This document shows, in pieces, positions 15,974 to 24,173 of a stretch of 64,000 nucleotides of DNA. The notes beneath the pieces were generated by a model. That model made no database searches. It was not told where the DNA came from and worked only from the letters and a program-made list of their open reading frames with translations. How positions within the stretch are numbered: position 1 is the stretch's first letter; every line of letters begins with the position of its first letter. The stretch comes from Synechococcus sp. UW105. GTDB taxonomy: Bacteria; Cyanobacteriota; Cyanobacteriia; PCC-6307; Cyanobiaceae. The stretch covers positions 1 through 64,000 of the forward strand of contig NZ_UCNN01000011.1 in the NCBI RefSeq assembly GCF_900473935.1, given 5' to 3'. Position numbers and translations under genes: made by a program.

Positions 15974-17473
15974 ATGGCTGCTGGCTACTTTATTGAGAAT
16001 GTTACTTCTGACTTGGTTAAGTGGTTTGCTGATGCAGCTCATTCCAAAGATGCAGTGTTGATGGGCGAGTTTTCTTACCCTTATCGATCTGAGCTTGTGG
16101 GCAAAGGTAGGGTGATCGGCCAGTCTTATGCTCTTTATCGTAATCGAGTTAGTGAATACTATAATTTCTGGCCTTTGATTTGCCAGAAGGTCAAGCTGAT
16201 TAATGCCAGTAATAAAAAAGATATCGCTCAGGAGGTTTTGGATGCTGCCATGATTTATCCCTATGTTAATCAGAAAGACCCGGGTGATGCATTGGTTTCG
16301 GCTGACAGGCTTCCTTCTAGTAGTGGCGGCTATCTCTTCTGGTCGCAGGATATTGAGTTCTTTCCGGGCTCTCTTGACCAGGCGCCTCCGTCTCAATCAG
16401 TTGCCAATGAAGTGTTCTCAGGAATCATTGCCTTGTTGTGGGCTGGGCGCCAGGTTTTAGGTAAGGACTTTAAAATTGTTCCAGTTGTTGGAAGTGGGGT
16501 CCTTCAGAATCGAAAGTATGGTGCAGGCTCGGATCAGTCATGGGGTAGTTTTGTTGATATTGAGTCTCTGTTGTCTGGTGTCCTGAAGCCGTTAGGTTTG
16601 GTCTCTATCCCCAAGCCTCCTTCGGGTGTGTCTCCTAATCTCATGTCGACTTTGTTTCGTAATGGGATCATTGATGGTTTTATTGATCAGGGATATAGCA
16701 AGACTTATCTTGGCCATTTACAGCCAATGGCTCCTTTTCATCCTGGATTGAATCTTCCTTATGCAATTCAGGTTGACTTTCTGAAGACTTTGGGCTCCTC
16801 CCCTCCCTCTGATCCAATTGAGATGGATTTTTATGACCGCTATGCAAGGCTTCCCCTCGATAGTGCGGTCCATTTCTCTGGTTCTACAGGTTTTGCTGAC
16901 ATTGAGTCGTTTGACCCCGTAAAATATTTTAATCCTACGCCTCAAAATGTACTTTCGCATGCCGCTGCATTGCCTCAGACAGATTCCATTGCTTCTCATG
17001 TGATTGATCTGACCTCCTTGGCATCTGACCAAGTTACGGCTTTGCGAATTCAATTGCGTCGTGAGGCTTCTTTTCGTTCTGTTTCTGGCTTCTATCGTGT
17101 TGTAAACGTTGAAGGTGCGGTTCAGGATCCTTTGACGGGTGAGCTTGTCCTTCCTGGTGAATCCTCTTATTCGGGTGTGGCATTAAGCTCAAGTAATCTG
17201 ATTGCTAATGCCTTGGGGCTGCATTTGAATCGGAATGGTGCAACGACTCTTGATACCGAGCTTTATGGTGGTGTGATGATGGCGCCTTTCGCTAAAATTC
17301 TGGAGCCGGGCCACGAGAATATATTTTTTAGTTTTGCTGCTGCGAATGGAGATCGTTTCTCTCACTTCAAGGCTTTGTCCCCTAACTCCTTCGGTATGGA
17401 GGATGTGTATGGAGGTGGAGATAATGACTTCAATGATCTAGAGATTTCGTTCCGTTTTCTCGAGGTTTCCTGA
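15974..17473 (+). CDS. DUF4114-type protein, about 499 aa, AT-rich and possibly transferred
   Basis: The frame is open from 15911, but the ATG at 15974 (MAAGYFIENVTSDLVKWFAD) is the likelier start. The C-terminal 120 residues carry the DUF4114 signature: GFYRVVNVEGAVQDPLTGEL near residue 375, and the terminal acidic motif YGGGDNDFNDLEISFRF, which resembles calcium-binding ends of secreted cyanobacterial proteins. The N-terminal 350 residues match nothing I know. There is no N-terminal signal peptide, so export, if any, would use a C-terminal signal of a type I system. Third codon positions favour T/A far more than in the flanking genes, pointing to horizontal acquisition. It ends about 90 bp before the converging Coq4-like gene. 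Confidence 0.75.
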   Translation: MAAGYFIENVTSDLVKWFADAAHSKDAVLMGEFSYPYRSELVGKGRVIGQSYALYRNRVSEYYNFWPLICQKVKLINASNKKDIAQEVLDAAMIYPYVNQKDPGDALVSADRLPSSSGGYLFWSQDIEFFPGSLDQAPPSQSVANEVFSGIIALLWAGRQVLGKDFKIVPVVGSGVLQNRKYGAGSDQSWGSFVDIESLLSGVLKPLGLVSIPKPPSGVSPNLMSTLFRNGIIDGFIDQGYSKTYLGHLQPMAPFHPGLNLPYAIQVDFLKTLGSSPPSDPIEMDFYDRYARLPLDSAVHFSGSTGFADIESFDPVKYFNPTPQNVLSHAAALPQTDSIASHVIDLTSLASDQVTALRIQLRREASFRSVSGFYRVVNVEGAVQDPLTGELVLPGESSYSGVALSSSNLIANALGLHLNRNGATTLDTELYGGVMMAPFAKILEPGHENIFFSFAAANGDRFSHFKALSPNSFGMEDVYGGGDNDFNDLEISFRFLEVS

Positions 17474-17563
17474 GTTCAACAAGCACTCACTTGAGCTTTC
17501 TTCAGATTAATCATTCGTTGTTCTTCTAGCTTGTGTTTTATCTTGAGGCCCTCATTGTATCCA

Positions 17564-18244
17564 TTAATGGTAGATCGAGCTAATGAGGGCATCGTTACTC
17601 ACTTTTACCCCTAGTTCTTGGCGCCATTCGTTCAGGGGTTTGTCCCATCCCTCTTCCCATTTCTGCACTACCAGAGGAGCCGCTTCTAGGCCGATGCGAT
17701 TGCCATGAGCAATGCCGCAGCTAATCGCCTCTAGTTCTGCTGGTTGAAAGCGAACGGATTTGAAACTTGCCAGTAAGTTGAGCAGCACATAGGCAGGAAA
17801 GCCGATTTGGGTGGCTGTGATCGCAAGCACCCCTGACTCCCCAGCTGGCTCTGTATTGAAGCCAGCGATGACATGATGAATGTCGTGGGTGGTGGCGATC
17901 CGCTGGGTCAGCCAAAGAGCCTCGCTGCTTGTGTCACGCGGGCGGAAGAACTCCGGGTCGTAATTCATCCTGCGAATCATGCCCGCGTAGGCATGGCCCA
18001 GAGTGTCGTCGGGTAACTCAGATAGCGCCTGTAAATCCGGTTGGAATGGTGGATAGCGTTGTTCGATCAGCTCGGCGCCGCCCGGCAGTGCACGAAATCG
18101 CTCCACACACACCGTCATCGCTTCACTGTCGATGAAGTTGTCAACCAGATCAGCGACGCTGTCTAACCCACCACCAGTTTTTGCGAGATCCCGAAGAATC
18201 CCGAGATTCCTAACGGATCGGAGAAGTTCTCTGGCCTTGCCCAT
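17564..18244 (-). CDS. Coq4-family protein
   Basis: Coq4 proteins act in ubiquinone biosynthesis in eukaryotes and proteobacteria, where Coq4 has been linked to C1 decarboxylation and hydroxylation of the ring. Here the diagnostic metal motif HDxxHx11E is intact: HDIHH, then VIAGFNTEPAG, then Glu. The preceding segment (YPPFQPDLQALSELPDDTLG) is also family-typical. Cyanobacteria make plastoquinone, so the substrate is unknown. The start at 18244 (MGKARELL) overlaps the upstream MFS gene by 35 bp; a longer start at 18265 is possible. Co-transcription with the MFS gene is likely. Confidence 0.85.
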   Translation of the reverse strand: MGKARELLRSVRNLGILRDLAKTGGGLDSVADLVDNFIDSEAMTVCVERFRALPGGAELIEQRYPPFQPDLQALSELPDDTLGHAYAGMIRRMNYDPEFFRPRDTSSEALWLTQRIATTHDIHHVIAGFNTEPAGESGVLAITATQIGFPAYVLLNLLASFKSVRFQPAELEAISCGIAHGNRIGLEAAPLVVQKWEEGWDKPLNEWRQELGVKVSNDALISSIYH

Positions 18245-19532
18245 CGATATCGGCCTCCAGATCAAGAGTGGCTAGTTCTGCTGTATAGCGCGGGCGCACG
18301 TTCTTGAGCAGGGGGAGGCTGACGACGCACAGTCCTGCCATCAGTAGCCAGAGGCTGAGCCCATGGCCTTGGGAATCCATTAGGGCTCCGGCCACAAGCG
18401 GTGCACCTGTGGCACTGATGGCGAAGCACTGGGAGAAGAGAGCCATCGCTAAGCCTCGATGGTGGAGGGGCGTTTCCTCGATCATCGCTTCAGCAGCTGT
18501 TGGCAAGAACGCCGCCTTGCCAAAGGCCATCGGTACAACCGCGAGGGTGATCAGAACAATCCCTCCGTTCCAGAGGGCTGAACAAGCCAGAAGCAGACCG
18601 CCGATGCTGAAGCTGCAGAGGCCGATGCCAAGCCCAAAGCGAAGGCTTCTCTGTGCCACCCAGTTGCCCACTGGCCACTGCAGCAGAACCAGCCATCCCA
18701 GCTCGAGGGCAATCACGACGCCACTCCAGGCTGAGCTCAGGGCCGGTCTTTCCAATCCACCTCGGACCAGATCAAGCGGCAGGGCACTCTGGAGCAGTGA
18801 CACCATCGCCGTGGCCACGATGCTCACCATTAACACCGGCAGCAGCGGCATTAACCAGCCAAAACTGGAGTCGCGTTGGCTGTTGACGTCATCGTTGACA
18901 CCGATCTCTGCGTCGGCTTTGAGCAGGGACTGACGGCCATCCGGTAGAGGCTTCCAGGCGAGGATCACCAACATCGTGATCACCGCAAGGGCTTCAATCA
19001 CGTACACCCCGCGGATCATCCCTAAGCCGGCAAGCAAGGCACCTCCCAGTGCGCCAATCGCGACCCCGACGGCATCCGCACTGCGGGCCAGGGCATAGCC
19101 CCGGCTGGATGGAAAGCTGCCGCTGCTCAGTGGAACCGCCAGTTCGATCGCCGGGAAGTAAAGACCGGCGGCGATTCCGATCAGCATCTGACCACTGAGA
19201 TAACCCTGGAAGGTGGTGGAGGGCAGCAGCACCAGGTCGGCCATGAGTGCAAGCAGTGCGGCGCCACGCACTGGCCAGGAACAACTCAAGCCGCGGTCGA
19301 GCAGGATCCCGCTCACGAGCCGCACCAAGGTGCCGACCAGTGCCGCGGCGGCTAATCCCTGGCCGACCTGGCTTGCTGAGAGGTCGACCTGGTGAAAAAT
19401 GATCGGGGTCATGTAGATCACTCCACCGGCGCCGATCGACGCCAGTAGACGAATCCATGCCACTTCCTGCAATGTTGCGGGAAACTGGTTCCACCAGTTC
19501 AAGGGCCTGGGCCTTGCGACGACGACGCTCAA
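18210..19532 (-). CDS. Major facilitator superfamily (MFS) transporter
   Basis: The 440-residue protein has about twelve hydrophobic segments in two halves, separated by a hydrophilic loop (about 205-225, KADAEIGVNDDVNSQRDSS). An MFS loop 2-3 signature is recognisable (RLVSGILLDRG). The overall pattern fits a drug/metabolite exporter of the MFS, but the substrate cannot be read from the sequence. It overlaps the Coq4-like gene downstream by 35 bp, so the two are probably in one transcript. Upstream it faces the DUF1400 hydrolase divergently. Confidence 0.88.
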   Translation of the reverse strand: MSVVVARPRPLNWWNQFPATLQEVAWIRLLASIGAGGVIYMTPIIFHQVDLSASQVGQGLAAAALVGTLVRLVSGILLDRGLSCSWPVRGAALLALMADLVLLPSTTFQGYLSGQMLIGIAAGLYFPAIELAVPLSSGSFPSSRGYALARSADAVGVAIGALGGALLAGLGMIRGVYVIEALAVITMLVILAWKPLPDGRQSLLKADAEIGVNDDVNSQRDSSFGWLMPLLPVLMVSIVATAMVSLLQSALPLDLVRGGLERPALSSAWSGVVIALELGWLVLLQWPVGNWVAQRSLRFGLGIGLCSFSIGGLLLACSALWNGGIVLITLAVVPMAFGKAAFLPTAAEAMIEETPLHHRGLAMALFSQCFAISATGAPLVAGALMDSQGHGLSLWLLMAGLCVVSLPLLKNVRPRYTAELATLDLEADIDGQGQRTSPIR

Positions 19533-19558
19533 CAGGACGTCCCACGCGGTGGTGGGCG

Positions 19559-21136
19559 GTGAAGGGTTTGGCCTTCAGTCTGCTGCTCTCACTGGTGTCA
19601 CCGTGCCCGATCCGGGCCGCTGACCAGCTGGAGGTCACCTTCGATGGTGTGGTGATCCCTGTTGATATCAAGGATCTGGTGGCCTGGGGGCGTTCCGGTG
19701 GTGTCTCCAACACAGAACTAGGGATTTGGCTGGATTTGCTCGAGCCGTCCAGCCGTCGGGGAATGCTTGAGCTGTTGCGAGCGCCATTAATCACCAACCG
19801 CAGCATGGCCCGACAGATGCTCGACAGCTGGGCCGGGCGCCGCCTGTTGGATGAGGTTGCCGATCTTGTGCGAGTGGATGACGACACTGTCGGCGTCACT
19901 GTGCTCAACACCCTGGAAGTTCTGCTCAGCAAGCAGCCCCACGTCACCAGTTTGGATCTGCTTGAGGCGTTGCCTGCGGAGCGGGTGCGTCTCGACCTCG
20001 ATGGCTTGCTCGGGGTCGCCGAGCATTGGAGAGGCCAGTTGAAGCATCAGCAAGCCCTGGTGAATCGGCTCGACCAGATTCCGATCACTGCGGTGGCACC
20101 CAGTCAGTCGATCTCGATCGACGCCACGACCGGCCGTGCTCCGCTCTCCAAGGCACTGACTGTTGCGCATCGTCCCAGGCCGTTGCAGTTGCAGTTGTGG
20201 CAGCCGCCTGCAGAACGGTTTCGATCCAATGCTCGCGACCGACCTTGGATTGTGCTGATGCCTGGTCTCGGCGGCAGTCCGGATCACTTCCGCTGGCTGG
20301 GTCGTCTGCTCAGTGCCAAGGGCTGGCCCGTGGTGGTGCTCGAGCATCCCGGCAGCGATTCCGAAGCCGTGGGCGCTTGGCTTCAAGGGCGTCGTCGCCC
20401 CCCTGGGGCGGAGGTGCTGCCTGACCGCCTCAAAGATCTGGAGGCGGTCCTTCAGGCCCAGGCGTCGGGTTCCCTGCCTGTTGTCGGGAACAAGGTGGTG
20501 TTGGTGGGCCATTCTCTGGGCTCCCTCACCGCGTTATTGGCAGCGGGTCTGCGTCCACAGCCTGGTTTGGAGCGTCGCTGTCGCAAGGCGCTTGATGATC
20601 TCCCTCTCAGCAATCTGTCCCGTTTGCTGCAGTGCCAGCTGAGTGCGGTTCCGCTTCCCTCGATCGAACCCCCCAGCCAGCTGTTGGCAGTGGTCGGGAT
20701 GAACAGCTTCGGCAGCCTCCTCTGGCCTCGCACACGTCCGGTTCGTTTATCGGTTCCGGTCTTGTTCACTGGCGGCACGCTCGACCTGATCACACCGCCC
20801 CTGAATGAGCAGTTGGAGTTGCTCGTGGCAACGGCCCCGGCTCCTGGCAGTGGCGCTGTGGTGGTTCAGGGTGCCAGCCATTTCTCTCCTATCCGCGTCG
20901 AAGGTCAGGCTGGCGAGGGCAAGGGCAATGACCTGTTTCAGCTCGGTGAGGAGTTGGTTGGGGTTCAGCCCTTGCAGGTGCAGGCCTTGCTCGGCGAAGA
21001 GATCGTCGCCTTCTTGACAGGGATCAATGCGACGTCTTCTCCAGCCGGTCCCAGTCTTGTGCACCGTCAGGTGGGGGAGCTGCATTTGCATCGGATGGAC
21101 CCTGCTGGCGCCGCAAGCCTTCTCAGTGGCTCCTAG
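19559..21136 (+). CDS. DUF1400 alpha/beta hydrolase (secreted lipase/esterase-like)
   Basis: An N-terminal DUF1400 region (about 25-140: LEVTFDGVVIPVDIKDLVAW, several short helices) precedes an alpha/beta-hydrolase fold. The nucleophile elbow is GHSLG (VLVGHSLGSLTALLAAG), a candidate acid is Asp in GGTLDLITPP, and the base is His in GASHFSPI. The GTG at 19559 gives a convincing signal peptide (KGLAFSLLLSLVSPCPIRAA), so it is preferred to the upstream ATG at 19457, which would overlap the divergent MFS gene by 76 bp. The protein is then about 525 residues and probably periplasmic. DUF1400 hydrolases are common in cyanobacteria, with unknown natural substrates. Confidence 0.85.
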   Translation: MKGLAFSLLLSLVSPCPIRAADQLEVTFDGVVIPVDIKDLVAWGRSGGVSNTELGIWLDLLEPSSRRGMLELLRAPLITNRSMARQMLDSWAGRRLLDEVADLVRVDDDTVGVTVLNTLEVLLSKQPHVTSLDLLEALPAERVRLDLDGLLGVAEHWRGQLKHQQALVNRLDQIPITAVAPSQSISIDATTGRAPLSKALTVAHRPRPLQLQLWQPPAERFRSNARDRPWIVLMPGLGGSPDHFRWLGRLLSAKGWPVVVLEHPGSDSEAVGAWLQGRRRPPGAEVLPDRLKDLEAVLQAQASGSLPVVGNKVVLVGHSLGSLTALLAAGLRPQPGLERRCRKALDDLPLSNLSRLLQCQLSAVPLPSIEPPSQLLAVVGMNSFGSLLWPRTRPVRLSVPVLFTGGTLDLITPPLNEQLELLVATAPAPGSGAVVVQGASHFSPIRVEGQAGEGKGNDLFQLGEELVGVQPLQVQALLGEEIVAFLTGINATSSPAGPSLVHRQVGELHLHRMDPAGAASLLSGS

Positions 21137-21144
21137 CGCTTCAG

Positions 21145-22164
21145 TTAGTAGCGCACGCGCGGATCGAGCGACGCGACCAGCAGGTCCACGAAAACGCTAA
21201 TCATCACCACGAGAGCAGCGATGACCACGACAATCCCTTGCACGACTGGGTAATCGCGCTGGTTGATGCTCTCCTGCAGCCGCAGGGCGATGCCTGGCCA
21301 GGAGAAGGTGACTTCGATCAACAGGGCGCCGCCAATCAGCGATGCAACAGTGATGCCGGCGATGGTGAGAACGGGCAGCAGCGCATTCGGCAGGGCATGG
21401 CGCAGCACGACTTGGGATTCGCTCAGGCCTCGACTGCGGGCAGCCTCGACGTAATCGGAACGTAGCGCTCGGCGCAGATTGAGGCGTAGGGCGTTGGTGA
21501 ACACCCCGCTGAGGAGGAGCCCAAGGGTGCAGGCTGGCAAGGCCAAATGGCGCACAGCTCCGTTGAGGGCAACCCAGTCGCCGCTGAGGATGCTGTCGAG
21601 GATCAGGAAACCGCTCCCAGAGGGGGGCACCAAGCTGGGAGGAAAACGTCCACCCACAGGAAGCCAGCCCAGGATCACGGCAAACAGCAGCTGGAGCAGC
21701 ATTGCCACCCAGAAGGGTGGCAGGGCATAGGTGCCGATGCCGTAGAAGCGTCCGGCCAGATCCAGCTTCCCCTCAGGACGGGCAATGCCGCTGAATCCCA
21801 CGGCGAGGCCGCTCACGGCAGCCAGGATGAGGGCTGTGATGCTTAGCTCCAGGCTGGCTGGCAACGCATCGGCAATGATGTGCCGCACCGGTTCCTGGTT
21901 GATTAAGGCCGTTCCGAGATCGCCATGGATCAGCCGATTGATGAAGTCGAAGTATTGATCGCTTAGGGGCATAGCCAGCCCGAGCTGTTCCCGAATCTGC
22001 GCCTTGGCGTCGGCAGGTGCCCTGCTGCCCAGGACCGCATCCACCGGGTCCCCCGGCGCCACCCGCAGCAGAAGAAACACCAGGCTGGAAATCAGCCAGA
22101 GCATGACCGGTGCGAGGGCGAGTCGGGTCGCGCCGTAGCGGAGGAGTTCGCGTCCGCGGGCCAT
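21145..22164 (-). CDS. Peptide/nickel-type ABC transporter permease (DppB family)
   Basis: The 339-residue inner-membrane protein has an N-terminal family signature (FLLLRVAPGDPVDAVLG), six predicted membrane segments and the cytoplasmic EAA loop that docks the ATPase (YVEAARSRGLSESQVVLRHA). It follows the substrate-binding protein gene with a 1-nt overlap of stop and start (22164). No second permease (DppC) or ATPase genes follow; the next gene converges from the other strand, so the remaining subunits must be elsewhere. The substrate (oligopeptide or other) is unknown. Confidence 0.9.
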   Translation of the reverse strand: MARGRELLRYGATRLALAPVMLWLISSLVFLLLRVAPGDPVDAVLGSRAPADAKAQIREQLGLAMPLSDQYFDFINRLIHGDLGTALINQEPVRHIIADALPASLELSITALILAAVSGLAVGFSGIARPEGKLDLAGRFYGIGTYALPPFWVAMLLQLLFAVILGWLPVGGRFPPSLVPPSGSGFLILDSILSGDWVALNGAVRHLALPACTLGLLLSGVFTNALRLNLRRALRSDYVEAARSRGLSESQVVLRHALPNALLPVLTIAGITVASLIGGALLIEVTFSWPGIALRLQESINQRDYPVVQGIVVVIAALVVMISVFVDLLVASLDPRVRY

Positions 22165-23777
22165 TAGCGTTTCTCCCGCAGTCGAGCCAGTCGCAGTTGG
22201 CCACTGCCGTTGAATTCAAGCGGTGCCAGGTGGGTCTGGGCCCAGGCCTTGGGGGTAACGAGCCACACCGGAAGGTAGGCCGCCCCCTCGGCGGCCATGG
22301 TGTCGATGGCCAGGAGTTGTTCAAGTCGTTCTGCGCCTTTGAGGGAATCGCTGCGTCGCAGAGCTTTCTCAAGGCCTGGACGCGTCCAGAAGCTGCCGCT
22401 GATCACAGCCTCTCCGGCTTCGCAGATGTCTCCCTTGGCTTGGGTGCAGCTCAGAAGGGGGGCGAGATAAGCCTCAGGATCTGGATAGGAGCCACCCCAG
22501 TCGAGCATCACAGCCTTGAAGGCCCCTTTGCCGAGATAACCGTAAACGGTGGTGGACTCCACGCCCTCCAGTCGAAGACGGATGCAGTCGGGTAGATCGC
22601 GGCTGAGTTGGGCCTGCCAGGTGAGAGCCATCAGTCGATCGGAGGGCACGTTGGAGCGATAGGTCAAGGGCAGTTCCAGGGGTTGTCCCTGGCAGTAGCC
22701 CGCTTGTCGCAGCAGGGTTCGGGTTCTGTCCGGCGAGTAGATGGGCCAAGGTTCCTGTCTGCCGCCCTGCAGGCTGGGCGGAATCAGTGAACGGAGTGGT
22801 TGGCGTTGGCCATGGCTCACCCGGGTGCTGATCAGGCTGCGATCGAGGCTGTGGACCAGGGCTTGGCGTACCTGCTTTGACAGCAGCGGTGGGGCGTTGC
22901 TGAGGAAGGTGATGTAACCGATCTGGAGTGCAGGGCCGCTGCTCTCCAGCAGCAGGCCCTGGTCGGCCCGTCGATCCAGGGCCAAGCGCTGGTCTTCGTC
23001 AATGGATTCCGACAGCAAGACATCCACCTCCCCACTGCGCAGAGCACCAAACAGGGCGGTGGAATTGCTGAGGTTGATCATGTCCAATCCCGCATTGCTC
23101 GGAGGGGCGCCCCAATAGCGCTTGAACGGCACGAGGCGTTGTTGGGTGGCCCGGAAGCTGATCAATTTGTATGGCCCTGTGCCAATGAAGCGATCGTTGA
23201 GAAAACGGTCTTTGTGGTTGGCGTAGGCCGTCGGGGAAATCGGCGTGAGGTAGGGGGATGTGAGCAAGCTTTCCAGCGAACTGGAGGGACGGCTTAGCCG
23301 CAGCCTCAGTACATCGCTAGCGGGCGTCTCGATCGCCTCGATGCGGTCTCCAACCACGTAGCTCTGGATGCCGATGCGCAGAAAGCGGTTCAGGCTGAAG
23401 GCCATGGCCTCAGCATCGAAGCGGGTGCCGTCGTGGAACAGAACATCGCGTCGAAGTGGGATGGTGACTGTGCGGCCTCCATCGCTGATCTGCGGTTGCT
23501 CAGCAGCGAGCTGGGGTTTGAGGCTGTTGTCCTGCTCACGTGTGTACAGGGTGTCGCCGAGGGCACTGAGCAGCTGGAGGGTGCCGTAGGTATTGGCCTG
23601 GGCGGGATCCAGTGATGCGATCCTGCCAGCGCTGGCCACGGTTAATCGATCACTACTGTGCTGGTGCTGGCAGGCGAGCTGGCTGAGGCTCAGCCCCAGC
23701 CCAACAGCAACGCTGATCCAAGTGCTGCGGAACCGACGCTGCTGCTGCAAGAGTTGAGATTGGCTGATGCACCCCAT
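22164..23777 (-). CDS. ABC transporter substrate-binding lipoprotein (SBP_bac_5 / DppA family)
   Basis: This 537-residue protein has a membrane-signal region (WISVAVGLGLSLSQLAC, lipobox SQLAC, lipidated Cys near residue 37) followed by the SBP family 5 fold: LDPAQANTYGTLQLLSALGD near the start and the central RNVPSDRLMALTWQAQL-like region with the EGVESTTVYGYL segment. It would capture peptides or similar solutes in the periplasm and deliver them to the DppB-type permease encoded next. The gene begins immediately after the stop of the small 23778-23996 ORF, so all three are probably in one operon. Confidence 0.9.
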   Translation of the reverse strand: MGCISQSQLLQQQRRFRSTWISVAVGLGLSLSQLACQHQHSSDRLTVASAGRIASLDPAQANTYGTLQLLSALGDTLYTREQDNSLKPQLAAEQPQISDGGRTVTIPLRRDVLFHDGTRFDAEAMAFSLNRFLRIGIQSYVVGDRIEAIETPASDVLRLRLSRPSSSLESLLTSPYLTPISPTAYANHKDRFLNDRFIGTGPYKLISFRATQQRLVPFKRYWGAPPSNAGLDMINLSNSTALFGALRSGEVDVLLSESIDEDQRLALDRRADQGLLLESSGPALQIGYITFLSNAPPLLSKQVRQALVHSLDRSLISTRVSHGQRQPLRSLIPPSLQGGRQEPWPIYSPDRTRTLLRQAGYCQGQPLELPLTYRSNVPSDRLMALTWQAQLSRDLPDCIRLRLEGVESTTVYGYLGKGAFKAVMLDWGGSYPDPEAYLAPLLSCTQAKGDICEAGEAVISGSFWTRPGLEKALRRSDSLKGAERLEQLLAIDTMAAEGAAYLPVWLVTPKAWAQTHLAPLEFNGSGQLRLARLREKR

Positions 23778-23996
23778 TCAAGGGTGGCTTGCGGCTCCTT
23801 GGGCATCCTCGTGGCGATCTGATGCGTCTGACAGGCAGATCTGCCCGAGTGATACCTCAAAGACATGGGAGCCTCCGGATGCCTGGAGGGGCCACCGCCT
23901 CACCCAGCAGCGATCGTGGCAGTCATCGATTCCGATCACTTGGAACAGATCACAGCTGTTAATCAGCTGGATGCAATCCCCCTGATGCACGTCCAT
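23778..23996 (-). CDS. Small conserved-type protein, 72 aa
   Basis: Starting at the internal ATG (MDVHQGDCIQLINSCDLFQV), the protein continues IGIDDCHDRCWVRRWPLQAS and FEVSLGQICLSD. The beta-rich sequence with the CWVRRWPL phrase looks like a small domain common in marine picocyanobacteria; I know of no function. The frame extends further upstream (to 24077) but that part has no protein-like character. The stop directly abuts the start of the substrate-binding protein gene. Confidence 0.6.
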   Translation of the reverse strand: MDVHQGDCIQLINSCDLFQVIGIDDCHDRCWVRRWPLQASGGSHVFEVSLGQICLSDASDRHEDAQGAASHP

Positions 23997-24173
23997 GGTC
24001 GATGGCTCCATCGATTGGACGCAGCGTTGACCGTTTCCTGGAATCAAAGCGTTCGGCATGAACGGTACAGAGCACAAATCGAATGGTTCTGATCTGGGCC
24101 GCTGTGAACTGTCATAACTCTGCCCTATCGCCAGGGTGTGGCGCCAGTGCGGATGGCTTGTATGTGGTTTTGC

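Noticed and set aside
18994-19947. 317-codon minus-strand frame overlapping MFS and the hydrolase start
   Set aside because: Out of frame with the MFS gene, Ser/Arg-rich, no motifs.
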